Source: Massilia sp. Root351 (GTDB lineage: Bacteria; Pseudomonadota; Gammaproteobacteria; Burkholderiales; Burkholderiaceae_D). Taken from it: DNA of 64,000 nt. Shown here one piece after another: positions 49,975 through 58,479 of this stretch. The position numbers and the translations under genes are program-made. Numbering within the stretch: the stretch's first letter is position 1; each line of letters starts with the position of its first letter. Location: the NCBI RefSeq assembly GCF_001425045.1, contig NZ_LMDJ01000003.1, positions 259,276 through 323,275 on the forward strand. Direction: 5' to 3'. The notes below the pieces were generated by a model, which was given only the letters and a program-made list of their open reading frames with translations, had not been told where the DNA came from and ran no database searches.

Positions 49975-50778
49975 ATGAAATTCCCACTAAAAACAACACT
50001 TGCGGCTTGCACCATGCTGCTTGGCGGACAAGCAATGGCTCAGATCACGCTGTATCAAGGCGAAGGCTGGCGCGGACGCGCCGTCACCATTTCCAGCACC
50101 TCGGACGACTTGCGCCGGGCCGACTTCAACGACCGCGCCTCATCCGTGGTGGTGGAAAAGGGCCGCTGGGAGGTGTGCGAGGACGCCGGCTTCCGTGGCG
50201 CATGCCGCATCCTCAAGCGCGGCAGCTATGACTCGCTGGCCGGCATGGGCCTGAACAACAGCATTTCGTCCGTGCGCCAGGTGCGCGGCAACCGCCGGGT
50301 CGACAACGAGGCCCCGGCGCCGATGCCGCAACCCAGCTACGAATACCGCCAGCGCCCGAACGAACGCACCTATGAGGCGCGCGTGACCTCGGTGCGCGCC
50401 GTGGTGGGGCCGCCGGAACAGCGCTGCTGGGTTGAACGCCAGCAAGTGCAATCCCAGGACAACCGCCCCAGCACCGGCGGCATGCTGGCCGGCGCCATCC
50501 TCGGCGGCGTGCTGGGCCACCAGGTGGGCGGCGGGTCGGGACGCGACATCGCGACCGTGGGCGGCGCGCTGGCCGGCGGCGCGATCGGCGCCAACGCAGG
50601 CCGGGGCGGCAACAACACCTATGGCCAGGATGTGCGGCGCTGCGAAAACGTGGCCAACGCCACGCCGCAGTACTGGGACGTTACCTATGTGCACCGCGGC
50701 GTGGAACACCGTACCCAGCTGGCTTCGGCGCCGGGTGAGTACATTCCGGTGAACCGCGACGGCGTGCCGCGCATGTAG
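49975..50778 (+). CDS. exported beta/gamma-crystallin-like protein with a glycine-zipper segment
   Basis: A 267-residue protein with a signal peptide ending AMA. A beta/gamma-crystallin-like domain (about 23-105) reads ITLYQGEGWRGRAVTI and WEVCEDAGFRGACRIL. A central Pro-rich linker leads to a glycine-zipper 2TM segment (about 163-212; GGMLAGAILGGVLGHQVGGG) that may enter the outer membrane. GGAG lies upstream. It is probably an envelope protein; no substrate or partner is evident. The 190-base upstream gap holds the divergent Fur box and otherwise nothing I recognise. Confidence 0.85.
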   Translation: MKFPLKTTLAACTMLLGGQAMAQITLYQGEGWRGRAVTISSTSDDLRRADFNDRASSVVVEKGRWEVCEDAGFRGACRILKRGSYDSLAGMGLNNSISSVRQVRGNRRVDNEAPAPMPQPSYEYRQRPNERTYEARVTSVRAVVGPPEQRCWVERQQVQSQDNRPSTGGMLAGAILGGVLGHQVGGGSGRDIATVGGALAGGAIGANAGRGGNNTYGQDVRRCENVANATPQYWDVTYVHRGVEHRTQLASAPGEYIPVNRDGVPRM

Positions 50779-50875
50779 GAAGGCGCGTTGCCGCAGGCGC
50801 GCGAAATTCCGCTTGAACCTGACGTAACGTGAGGATTTAGGATGCACCGCATGACTACACCATGCGAGCGACCCT

Positions 50876-51742
50876 ATGAGCTGGATTGAAAAATTGCTGC
50901 CGCCCCGCATCAAGGGCGGCAGCGCGCGCCAGGCGGTACCGGCGGGACTGTGGATCAAATGCCCGGCTTGCGAAGCGGTGCTGTACCGCCCCGACCTGGA
51001 AGCGGGCCTGCAGGTTTGTCCCAAGTGCAGCCACCACATGCGCATCGCCGCGCGCGCCAGGCTGGACGCGCTGCTCGATGCGGGCGGCCGTTACGAAATC
51101 GGCCAGGAAGTGCTGCCGGTCGATACGCTGAAATTCAAAGGCAGCAAAAGCTACCCCGAACGCCTGCAGTCCGCCATGGACAGCACCGGCGAAACCGACG
51201 CCATGATCGTCATCGGCGGCGCCGTGCTGTCGGTGCCGGTGGTGGTGGCCTGCTTCGAGTTCAATTTCATGGGCGGCTCGATGGGCTCCGTGGTGGGCGA
51301 ACGCTTTGTGCGCGGCGTGCAGGCGGCAATCGACCAGCGCGTGCCCTTCGTCTGCATCACCGCCAGCGGCGGCGCACGCATGCAGGAAGGCTTGCTGTCG
51401 CTGATGCAAATGGCCAAGACCACCGCCATGCTGGCCAAGCTGGCGGAGCAGGGCCTGCCATTCGTGTCGGTGCTGACCGATCCCACTTCCGGCGGCATCT
51501 CCGCCTCGTTCTGCTTCCTGGGTGACCTGGTGATCGCTGAGCCGAAGGCCTTGATTGCCTTCACCGGCGCACGCGTGATCAAAAGCACGCTCGGCGTCAC
51601 GCTGCCGGACGGCTATCAGCGGCCGGAGTTCCTGCTGGAGCGCGGCGCCATCGACATGATTGTCGACCGGCGCGAGATGCGCACCGAGCTGGCGGCGCTG
51701 CTAGCGCTGCTGCTCAAGCTGCCCAGCGACGCAGTGGTGTGA
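50876..51742 (+). CDS. accD: acetyl-CoA carboxylase carboxyltransferase subunit beta
   Basis: A 288-residue subunit. The N-terminal zinc ribbon is CPACEAVLY then CPKC; the carboxyltransferase core has [26 protein letters not shown] and [15 protein letters not shown]. With AccA it moves the carboxyl group from biotin to acetyl-CoA for fatty-acid synthesis. It stands alone here, away from the trp/folC context common in betaproteobacteria, so it may be an extra copy; that cannot be settled in the window. Confidence 0.93.
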   Translation: MSWIEKLLPPRIKGGSARQAVPAGLWIKCPACEAVLYRPDLEAGLQVCPKCSHHMRIAARARLDALLDAGGRYEIGQEVLPVDTLKFKGSKSYPERLQSAMDSTGETDAMIVIGGAVLSVPVVVACFEFNFMGGSMGSVVGERFVRGVQAAIDQRVPFVCITASGGARMQEGLLSLMQMAKTTAMLAKLAEQGLPFVSVLTDPTSGGISASFCFLGDLVIAEPKALIAFTGARVIKSTLGVTLPDGYQRPEFLLERGAIDMIVDRREMRTELAALLALLLKLPSDAVV

Positions 51743-51756
51743 AGTACACTGGCGCG

Positions 51757-51784
51757 CATGAAAGCACTGACATGAAAGCACTGA
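51757..51784 (+). repeat. perfect 14-bp tandem duplication across the MerR start codon
   Basis: CATGAAAGCACTGA occurs at 51757-51770 and again at 51771-51784. The first copy creates an out-of-frame ATG at 51758 that encodes MKALT and stops at a TGA overlapping the true ATG at 51772. It is therefore a minimal upstream reading frame that could affect initiation. Confidence 0.85.
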
Positions 51785-52797
51785 GAATCGGCGAACTGGC
51801 GGCACGCTCCGGACTCACGGTGCGCGCGCTGCACCACTACGACAGCATCGGCCTGCTGCGGCCGTCGGCGCGCGCCGATTCCGGCCACCGCCTGTACAAC
51901 CGGGACGACGCCGCGCGCCTGCACCAGATTCTGGCGCTGCGCAAATTCGGCATGGCGCTGGCCGACATCGGCACCTTGCTGGCCAGCCCGGACGCGCCGT
52001 TTGCCGGCGTCGTGGCGCAGCAGATCGAAGCGCTCGACCGCCAGATCGCGCAAGCGTCGGCGCTGCGGGCGCAGCTCACGCAACTGCAGCGGCATATGGA
52101 CGGCGGCGGCAAGCCGGAGCTGGAAGACTGGCTGGCCACCCTGGAACATATGCACTTGTACGAGCAATACTTCTCGCAAGAGGAGCTGCGCCGGCTACCT
52201 TTCTGGCAGCAGGACGCGCGCCGCAACCAGGCCTGGGCCACGCTGGTTACCGAGCTGCTGGAGGCGATTGCGCGCGGCCTGCCCGCCGCCGCCCCGGAAG
52301 CCGGCGCATTGGCGCAGCGCTGGATGCAGATGCTGGAAGATGACACCGGCGGGGATCCGGAATTCGCGTGGCGCATGACGCGCATGCTGGAGCAGGAAGC
52401 CTCGGCGCAGCGGCTCACCCGCATCACGCCGGAACTCAAGCAGTACGTGGCCGAGGCATGGGGCGCGCACCGCCTGGCGCTGTATGCGAAATACCTGCAT
52501 GCCGCCGAAGTTCAGCACATGCGCGAGCATGGCGGCAAGCACTTCCGCGCGTGGATGGCGCTGATCGTGACGGTGCACCGCCACATGGCCAGCGGCATTG
52601 CGGCCCATGAACCGTCATCGCAGGGACTGGCCGCCGAGTGGATGAGACTATTCCATTTGCGCTGCGGCGGCGATCCGGCCACGCTGGAGCGGATCCGGCT
52701 TGCGCACGAGCGCGAACCAGCGCTGCTGAAGGGCACCTGGGTCAGCGCTGCCATGCTGGACTACATCCGCGCCGCGCAGGCCGATTTCAGCGGTTGA
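51772..52797 (+). CDS. MerR-family transcription regulator (TipA-like)
   Basis: A 341-residue regulator. The N-terminal MerR domain reads RIGELAARSGLTVRALHHYD and SGHRLYNRDDAARLHQI. A long helical C-terminal region (about 110-340) follows, related to TipAS-type antibiotic-binding domains only in general layout. Its ligand is unknown. It starts 29 bases after accD in the same direction, across a 14-bp duplication. Confidence 0.88.
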   Translation: MKALRIGELAARSGLTVRALHHYDSIGLLRPSARADSGHRLYNRDDAARLHQILALRKFGMALADIGTLLASPDAPFAGVVAQQIEALDRQIAQASALRAQLTQLQRHMDGGGKPELEDWLATLEHMHLYEQYFSQEELRRLPFWQQDARRNQAWATLVTELLEAIARGLPAAAPEAGALAQRWMQMLEDDTGGDPEFAWRMTRMLEQEASAQRLTRITPELKQYVAEAWGAHRLALYAKYLHAAEVQHMREHGGKHFRAWMALIVTVHRHMASGIAAHEPSSQGLAAEWMRLFHLRCGGDPATLERIRLAHEREPALLKGTWVSAAMLDYIRAAQADFSG

Positions 52798-52923
52798 ACG
52801 TCACGACTGTCGAACCGGAACCGGTCCTGCGGTTGTCGTCCCTGCCGATGGTGCGCGATGCCAGCGCGGCCGGCGCGGTCCATCTTCGGCAGCCAGCTTG
52901 AATGGGGCAAGCTGCCGGCAGTC

Positions 52924-54666
52924 TCAACCGGGCGGTGCGTCGGCTATCCTGGCGAGCTGGTTGGCGCGCTCCTGTTCGATGTGATAGCCCGCCGTCCCCA
53001 TCGGCATGCCCGCCGCGTTCAGCGCGAAGCAGGCCAGCTGCAGGCCGGATTCAATAGCTTCGGACACCACTTCCGTGGCGCCGGCGGCTTTCAGGGCCTG
53101 GGCGTGCCGCGCGTCGCGCGCCCTGGCCAGCAGGCACAGGTGCGGGTAGTGGCGCCGCAGCGCGCTCACTGCCTGCAGGGCCGCGCGCGGGTCGTCCATG
53201 GTCAGCACCACGCAAGCCGCGTCAACGCTGCCCAGGCGCTGCAACAGCTCGGGCAAGGCGGCGTCGCCCGAATACACGCAATCCTCCTGCCGCTTCTTGC
53301 GCGCGTCTTCCACCAAATGGCGGTCGCGCTCCACCGCGATGTACTGGATACCCTGGCGCCCCAGCACATCCGCAACCAGCTGGCCGACCCGGCCGTAGCC
53401 GCCAATGATGACGTGGCCGGCACGGTGGCCCAGCGCCTGGCCATCGCCACGCGCTTCGCCCGCTGCGTCCTGGCCGGCGCGGCCGCGCCGCGCGATGAAC
53501 GCGCCGGCCGCCGCCGCGCCGGGGGCGAGCAGCATGCTCAGGCTCACCACCAGCAGCAGAAACTGGCTGTCGGCGGGCGTCAGCAACTGCGTGCTGACCG
53601 CATAGGCCAGGATGATAAAGGCAAATTCACCGCCCTGTCCCAGCAACAGCCCGCCCTGCAAGGCGGTGGCCCAGCCCAGCGGCGCCAGCAGCAGCATGAT
53701 GACCAGCGCCTTGATCGCCAGCAGCCCCAGCACGGAGGCCGGGAGCAGCAACGGGTAGTCCGCCACCACGCGCAAATCGACGCCCATGCCGACCGACATG
53801 AAGAACAGGCCCATCAGCAAGCCTTTGAACGGTTCGACGATGATTTCCACTTCGTACTGGAACTCGGTATCGGCCAGCAGCAGGCCAGCCAGCAAGGCGC
53901 CCAGCGCCAGCGACAGGCCGCCCGCTGCCGTGAGGGCGGCGATCCCCAGCGTCAGCAGCAGGATGAGGGCGACAAACACTTCCGGCTGGCGCTGCACGGC
54001 TGCCGACGAGAACAGGGGCCGGACAACGCGCCGCCCGACGATGTAGATCAGCGCAATCGCCGCAACCGCTTTCGCGACCGCCAGCAGCAGCGACAGCCAC
54101 AGCGCCTCGTCGCTATCGCCTGCGAGGCCCTCGACCAGGATCAAGGCCGGCACCACGGCCAGGTCCTGCAGCATCAGGATGGCGAAGCACTTCTGGCCCA
54201 GGGGGGTCTTGAGCGCATGCTGTTTGCTCAGCAGCGCCATGGCCACGGCGGTACTGGACATGGCGAGTGTCATGCCAATGGCCATGGCGGCAGGTGGCGG
54301 ATTGCCGAACGCGAATGCGAACAGGCCGATGGCAACGGCGGTGAGCACCACCTGCGCAGCGCCGGTGCCGAATACGTCGCGCCGCAGCGCCCACAAGCGG
54401 CCTGGCGACAGCTCCAGCCCGATCATGAACATCATGAACACAATGCCCAGTTCGCCCAGCGGCTGGATGCGCTCAACGTCATGGAAAGTGACATGCGACA
54501 GCCAAGGCATGCCGCCAGCCCAGCTGGCAAGGCCATGCGGTCCGAAGCAAACGCCTATGATCAGGAAGCCCAGCATCTGGTTGATGCGCAGGCGCTGCAT
54601 TACCGGCACGAGGATGCCGGCCAAGGCCAAAAACAAGAGTGCTTCACGTAGTTCGTAGGCGGACAT
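52924..54666 (-). CDS. Kef-type monovalent cation:proton antiporter
   Basis: A 580-residue inner-membrane protein of the CPA2 family. About 12 helices occupy residues 1-390, with GELGIVFMMFMIGLELSPGR and MSSTAVAMALLSKQHAL. A TrkA-N domain follows from about 415 (HVIIGGYGRVGQLVADVL). It exchanges potassium or sodium for protons. The ATG at 54666 is preferred because it opens the first helix. No KefF/KefG ancillary gene adjoins. A 126-base gap to the MerR gene holds short inverted repeats but no T-run. Confidence 0.9.
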   Translation of the reverse strand: MSAYELREALLFLALAGILVPVMQRLRINQMLGFLIIGVCFGPHGLASWAGGMPWLSHVTFHDVERIQPLGELGIVFMMFMIGLELSPGRLWALRRDVFGTGAAQVVLTAVAIGLFAFAFGNPPPAAMAIGMTLAMSSTAVAMALLSKQHALKTPLGQKCFAILMLQDLAVVPALILVEGLAGDSDEALWLSLLLAVAKAVAAIALIYIVGRRVVRPLFSSAAVQRQPEVFVALILLLTLGIAALTAAGGLSLALGALLAGLLLADTEFQYEVEIIVEPFKGLLMGLFFMSVGMGVDLRVVADYPLLLPASVLGLLAIKALVIMLLLAPLGWATALQGGLLLGQGGEFAFIILAYAVSTQLLTPADSQFLLLVVSLSMLLAPGAAAAGAFIARRGRAGQDAAGEARGDGQALGHRAGHVIIGGYGRVGQLVADVLGRQGIQYIAVERDRHLVEDARKKRQEDCVYSGDAALPELLQRLGSVDAACVVLTMDDPRAALQAVSALRRHYPHLCLLARARDARHAQALKAAGATEVVSEAIESGLQLACFALNAAGMPMGTAGYHIEQERANQLARIADAPPG

Positions 54667-54774
54667 GCGGGATCCAGGGCGGTGTAGGGTTGCTGCGAGT
54701 GTAGGGGCCCGATGGCGGCGGCACAAGTAAGGCGGGCAGTTCCCAGTGCGTTTTTCCGGAAGAGATAAGCTTTA

Positions 54775-55473
54775 TCATGGAACATCTGCCGGCTCGCCAG
54801 CTGCGCCGCTGACTGCGGGGCGCCTGTCAGCGTCCAGGCCGCCGCGCACGGACAGCGTGGCCAGGTAGGCGCACAGCATGTCGGCGAGGGCGTCCGCATA
54901 TGCCGTGATTTCCCCATCCGTGCGCGGCATTTCCGAGAACTGCTTGCCGACGGCGCCGAGGGTAGCCATGAGCAGATCGCCTGCCATTGCGCGCACCGGT
55001 TCGGCGGCGGCCGGCAGCGCTTCCAGCATGAAGGCCTGGACCATGCGGTCTCCGGCGGCCCTGGCCTCGGCCGCTTCCGGCGCGTCGCGGTAAAAGGGCG
55101 CGGCATCGTCGAGCGCCGTGCGGACCTCCGCTTCTTCGCATTCCGAGCGCACGAAGGCGTGTACCAGCATGCGCAGGCGTTGCAGCGGCGGCGTGCCGGC
55201 CTCTTGCAGAATGCTGGCCAGCATGGCCGACGTTTGCTGCCATTCATCGCTTTGCAGCCGGAACAGGATGGACGCCTTGTTCGGAAAGTACTGGTACACC
55301 GACCCCACGCTCACGCCGGCGCGCTCCGCCACACGGGTGGTGGTGAAGCGGTGCGCCCCTTCCTTCGCCAAAACCTGAATAGCCGCTTGCAAAATCACGG
55401 AAACGAGCTCGTTCGAACGTGCCTGTTTCGGCTGTCTGCGCGAGGAAATGCGGGGGCTGCGGGGTGGCGTCAT
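54775..55473 (-). CDS. TetR-family transcription regulator
   Basis: A 232-residue regulator. The helix-turn-helix reads FTTTRVAERAGVSVGSVYQY followed by FPNKASILFRL. The C-terminal ligand domain is of the AcrR-like C_13/TetR_C type and gives no ligand. It is divergent from the O-methyltransferase gene, with palindromes between them; that gene is the likely target. Start at 55473 is preferred to upstream in-frame starts. Confidence 0.9.
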   Translation of the reverse strand: MTPPRSPRISSRRQPKQARSNELVSVILQAAIQVLAKEGAHRFTTTRVAERAGVSVGSVYQYFPNKASILFRLQSDEWQQTSAMLASILQEAGTPPLQRLRMLVHAFVRSECEEAEVRTALDDAAPFYRDAPEAAEARAAGDRMVQAFMLEALPAAAEPVRAMAGDLLMATLGAVGKQFSEMPRTDGEITAYADALADMLCAYLATLSVRGGLDADRRPAVSGAAGEPADVP

Positions 55474-55492
55474 GGCGGGAGCAGGGAACGCG

Positions 55493-55521
55493 AATATGAA
55501 ATGTGAAGGATTCTTCATATT
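55493..55521. promoter_or_regulatory. nested palindromes between the TetR and O-methyltransferase genes
   Basis: AATATGAA and TTCATATT are perfect 8-bp arms with 13 bases between. Inside lies a second perfect repeat, TGAAG-GATT-CTTCA (55504-55517). The site begins 20 bases upstream of the TetR gene and 32 bases before the methyltransferase, a plausible TetR operator for both. Confidence 0.6.
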
Positions 55522-55552
55522 ATTACTGCTCTCAATTCAGAAAGGAATACCC

Positions 55553-56218
55553 ATGACGACCCTGACCAACACCCCTGTCGGCCCGCTGCTTGAGCGTCTG
55601 TTCGCCGAGGCCAGCAGCACGCCGATACCTGCAATGGCGGCGTTCGCCGCGCTGCTCCCGGCGGAGCGCGCACGCATGATGGGCAGCAAGACCGAATACC
55701 GCGAGCTGTACGCGCAATTGAAAGAGGCCGCGATTCCGGTCAGCCGCGCGACCGGCGCGCTGCTGTACATGCTGGCGCGCAGCACTCAGGCCAGCGCCAT
55801 TGTCGAGTTCGGCACATCGTTCGGCATCTCGACCCTGCATCTTGCCGCAGCCTTGCGCGACAACGGCGGCGGCCGGCTGATCACCACGGAATTCGAGCCA
55901 TCCAAGGCGCAGCGCGCGCGCGCCAATCTCGATGCCGGCGGCCTGCTGGACCTGGTGGAAATACGCGAAGGCGACGCGCTCGAAACGCTGCGCGCGGACC
56001 TGCCGGAATGGATCGACCTGCTGCTGCTGGACGGCGCCAAGGCGCTGTATGCGGATGTGCTGCGCCTGGTGGAGCAGCGGCTCCGGCCCGGCGCCCTCAT
56101 CGTTGCCGACAACGCCGACTACTGCCCCGAGTACCTGGCATTGGTACGCGCGCCGCAAAGCGGGTATCTGTCCCTGCCGTTCGGCGGCGATGTGGAGCTG
56201 TCGATGAAGTGCGGCTAG
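55553..56218 (+). CDS. class I SAM-dependent O-methyltransferase
   Basis: A 221-residue methyltransferase related to catechol/caffeoyl-CoA O-methyltransferases. AAAGGA lies upstream. The SAM site is VEFGTSFGISTLHLAAAL, with the acidic GRLITTEFEPSKA strand and metal/substrate-loop DLLLLDGAK. Substrate is unknown, but regulation by a divergent TetR protein suggests a small, perhaps toxic, phenolic compound. Confidence 0.9.
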   Translation: MTTLTNTPVGPLLERLFAEASSTPIPAMAAFAALLPAERARMMGSKTEYRELYAQLKEAAIPVSRATGALLYMLARSTQASAIVEFGTSFGISTLHLAAALRDNGGGRLITTEFEPSKAQRARANLDAGGLLDLVEIREGDALETLRADLPEWIDLLLLDGAKALYADVLRLVEQRLRPGALIVADNADYCPEYLALVRAPQSGYLSLPFGGDVELSMKCG

Positions 56219-56255
56219 CAGGCCAGGGGGAAATGTGTCGCGCAGGATACGGGGC

Positions 56256-56278
56256 TGTCGGCAAATTTTACATCCGCA
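56256..56278 (+). promoter_or_regulatory. upstream activating element of PEP-CTERM gene 2
   Basis: TGTCGG-C-AAA-T-TTTACA-TC-CGCA, the same 23-base pattern as at 30126. The core end (56272) is 65 bases before the GG of the sigma-54 promoter. The surrounding 242-base gap otherwise shows only the promoter. Confidence 0.7.
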
Positions 56279-56335
56279 GAGGTCATATCAGTTGTGCGAG
56301 AGTTAAGTCTTTGTTTTTAAGGAAACATTTCCAGT

Positions 56336-56351
56336 TGGCATAGATTATGCT
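56336..56351 (+). promoter_or_regulatory. sigma-54 promoter of PEP-CTERM gene 2
   Basis: TGGCAT-AGATT-ATGCT fits the -24/-12 pattern with GG and GC 10 bases apart, though the -12 half is weaker than in the 30205 copy. Transcription would begin near 56362, about 99 bases before the start codon. Confidence 0.65.
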
Positions 56352-56460
56352 CTTAGGTAATCGATGTATTCATTAGGAATCAGACTTCCAACGACTTCGC
56401 TTCCATAACGATACAGCCGTAGCACCTATCCGATCATTTCCTTTCAACCAGAGAATTATC

Positions 56461-57147
56461 TTGAAAAAAATCTTTGCAGCCTTGGCGGTTGCCGCCGCCC
56501 TGTCCCCGTTTGCCAGCGCCCAAGCCGCCACCATCAGCTTTGCCGATACCAAATCCATCGCCACCACGAACTGGACCGATTTCCTCAGCTTCGGTAAATT
56601 CGACAGCAGCCTGGGCACCCTGACCTCAATCAAATTCGACCTGAGCGGCACGGTCCAGGGTGCTGGCAACGCCGAGAGCCTGGATGCCGCAGCTTCCAGC
56701 GTTACCCTGAGCCTGGGCGCACTGCTGGGCTTGACCCGTCCAGACGGCAGCACGCTGGTTGTGACCAATCCTCTGTTTAGCCAGGTATTCGAATTCGGCG
56801 CCTTCGACGGCACCATCAACTTCAGCGGCGCTTCCGGCGGCAGCACCGGCACCGTGTCGGCAAACGGCTCGAACTCCTTCACCAGCTTCAATGCCAGCGA
56901 CTTCTCGCTGTTCTCGGCATTGGGTGGCGGCACCATCAATCTGGGCCTGAACGCCATCGGCAATTCGAGCGGCACCGGCGCCGGCAACCTGCTGACCCAG
57001 TTCAACACGTCGGCAGCCGGTAACGTGCTGGTCACCTACACCTACACGCCTACCGGCGAAGTGCCAGAGCCAGCAACCCTGGCAACGCTGATCGCCGGCC
57101 TCGGCCTGATGGGCGCCGTACGCCGCCGCGCGAAGAAGCAGGCGTAA
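56461..57147 (+). CDS. PEP-CTERM sorting domain protein 2 (choice-of-anchor E type)
   Basis: A 228-residue exported protein. The TTG at 56461 begins a good signal peptide (KKIFAALAVAAALSPFASA), and no ATG serves. SFADTKSIATTNWTDFLSF and the Gly/Ser/Thr-rich core fit the choice-of-anchor E domain. The sorting tail is VPEPATLATLIAGLGLMGAV then RRRAKK. Like the protein at 30258 it should be anchored by exosortase and belong to the extracellular matrix. A strong bidirectional terminator follows. Confidence 0.92.
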   Translation: MKKIFAALAVAAALSPFASAQAATISFADTKSIATTNWTDFLSFGKFDSSLGTLTSIKFDLSGTVQGAGNAESLDAAASSVTLSLGALLGLTRPDGSTLVVTNPLFSQVFEFGAFDGTINFSGASGGSTGTVSANGSNSFTSFNASDFSLFSALGGGTINLGLNAIGNSSGTGAGNLLTQFNTSAAGNVLVTYTYTPTGEVPEPATLATLIAGLGLMGAVRRRAKKQA

Positions 57148-57194
57148 TACCGTAACGCCGTAAGGGCTGGCCGCACTGGCCTGCCGCGAACAAA

Positions 57195-57232
57195 AAAGCC
57201 GTCTTGCCAACCTCGATCGGCAAGACGGCTTT
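57195..57232. terminator. bidirectional intrinsic terminator
   Basis: AAAGCCGTCTTGCC and its complement GGCAAGACGGCTTT form a 14-bp perfect stem with a 10-base loop. A-rich bases before and T-rich bases after allow termination of both the PEP-CTERM gene and the convergent hydrolase gene. Confidence 0.9.
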
Positions 57233-57261
57233 GTCGTTTGACGGCGCTGATCCGCGGCGTG

Positions 57262-58068
57262 TTACTTGGCCTGCGCCGCTTCCTCGATCAGTTTGGCCAC
57301 CGCGGCCGGATTCGAGGTCATCACCACATGCGAAGCGCCCGGAATGGCGACGGTTTTGCGCGACTTGGCGCGCTCAGCCATGAAGCCCAGTGCCGCAGCC
57401 GGAATGTTCTTGTCGGCGGTGCCGTAGACGAAGTAGGACGGCACGCTTTTCCAGGCTGGCGCACCTGCCGCTTCGGCCAGGGCCGCCTCGGCGATAGGAC
57501 GCTGGGCAATTGCCATCAGATCGGCCTCAGCCTTCGGAACGTCGGCAGCGAACTGCTTGTGGAACTTATCTTGCTGGATGTAGAAGTCCTTGCCGCCGTC
57601 CGCCAGCGCCACCGGCTCGGCCAGCGCGCCGCCCAGCGTGCCGCCTGGATAGCGGCCGGACAGCTCGAGCGCGGTCTCACCCTGTTCAGGGGCGAACGCG
57701 GCCACGTACACCAGGCTCTTGACGTTGGGCTGGCCGTTCGCTGCCGCCGAGATGACGGCGCCGCCGTAGGAATGTCCCACCAGCACGACCGGGCCTTTCA
57801 CGCTACGCACGATATCGGCCACCACATTCGCATCGCCCTTCACGCTGCGCAGCGGATTGGCTGCGCCGATGACGTTGTACCCGTCTGCACGCAGCTTGGC
57901 GGCGACGCCGTTCCAGCTGGTTGCGTCGGCGAAGGCGCCGTGCACCAGGACCACGGTCGGCTTGACGCTGCTTGCAGGCGCTGCGGACGCTGCGGACGCT
58001 GCCATGGCAGGTGCTGCGGCGGCGCCGATGATCGACAGGGCGAGGGCGATGTTTTTGATGGCTTTCAT
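57262..58068 (-). CDS. exported alpha/beta hydrolase
   Basis: A 268-residue hydrolase with a signal peptide (MKAIKNIALALSIIGAAAAP). VVLVHGAFADATSWNGVA and the nucleophile elbow VGHSYGGAV identify the salicylate-esterase/EstC-like group; the final His lies in PGASHVVM. It probably cleaves a small ester in the periplasm. A palindrome, TAGTGCACTA, lies upstream near 58110-58120 and may be an operator. It is convergent with PEP-CTERM gene 2. Confidence 0.88.
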   Translation of the reverse strand: MKAIKNIALALSIIGAAAAPAMAASAASAAPASSVKPTVVLVHGAFADATSWNGVAAKLRADGYNVIGAANPLRSVKGDANVVADIVRSVKGPVVLVGHSYGGAVISAAANGQPNVKSLVYVAAFAPEQGETALELSGRYPGGTLGGALAEPVALADGGKDFYIQQDKFHKQFAADVPKAEADLMAIAQRPIAEAALAEAAGAPAWKSVPSYFVYGTADKNIPAAALGFMAERAKSRKTVAIPGASHVVMTSNPAAVAKLIEEAAQAK

Positions 58069-58479
58069 GGTGAATCCTTTCGTGAGAGATTTTATTTAGC
58101 GAACCAATATATAGTGCACTACTTGTTTACTACAGGCTTCTTTGTTTGCAACCGATGTGAAGAAGTATAAGTAGTACGCTAATCAATAGCAAGCTATTTT
58201 TGTAAAAATTTTTCAGGCGTGCGAAGAGGACAAAATCGGCGCCGCGTTGCGATGCTACAATCGCCCTGTCGAAAAAGGTGGGCCGGCGTGGTGAGCCCCG
58301 GCCAACTCCAGGCATGGAGTGATGCATTTTCTCAGCCTCAGCGCTGAAAACCACGACGAGAGCGGACGTGCGCCGATTTCTCGTGGAACTTTTTTGACGT
58401 GCCCTGCCGCCCGGCGGGGCTGTGGTTCTCGCGGATCGACGCGCGTCCTTTGTAGCCATAGGCAAGAAAGGACGTTCCC
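58069..58479. other. 411-base gap with a TACAAT promoter and a long structured leader
   Basis: No convincing gene. On the left (58090-58200) the sequence is AT-rich and holds the hydrolase promoter region. TACAAT at 58256-58261 resembles a strong -10 element; a start near 58268 would give a leader of about 210 bases for the monooxygenase gene. The leader has several possible hairpins (CTCCA-GGCA-TGGAG, CCCTGCCG-CC-CGGCGGGG). I cannot match it to a known riboswitch or small RNA. Confidence 0.45.

Noticed and set aside
58130..58465. A 111-codon minus-strand open frame in the 58 kb gap
   Set aside because: No ribosome site, mixed AT-rich and GC-rich codon use along its length, no recognisable family, and it covers the probable promoter region.
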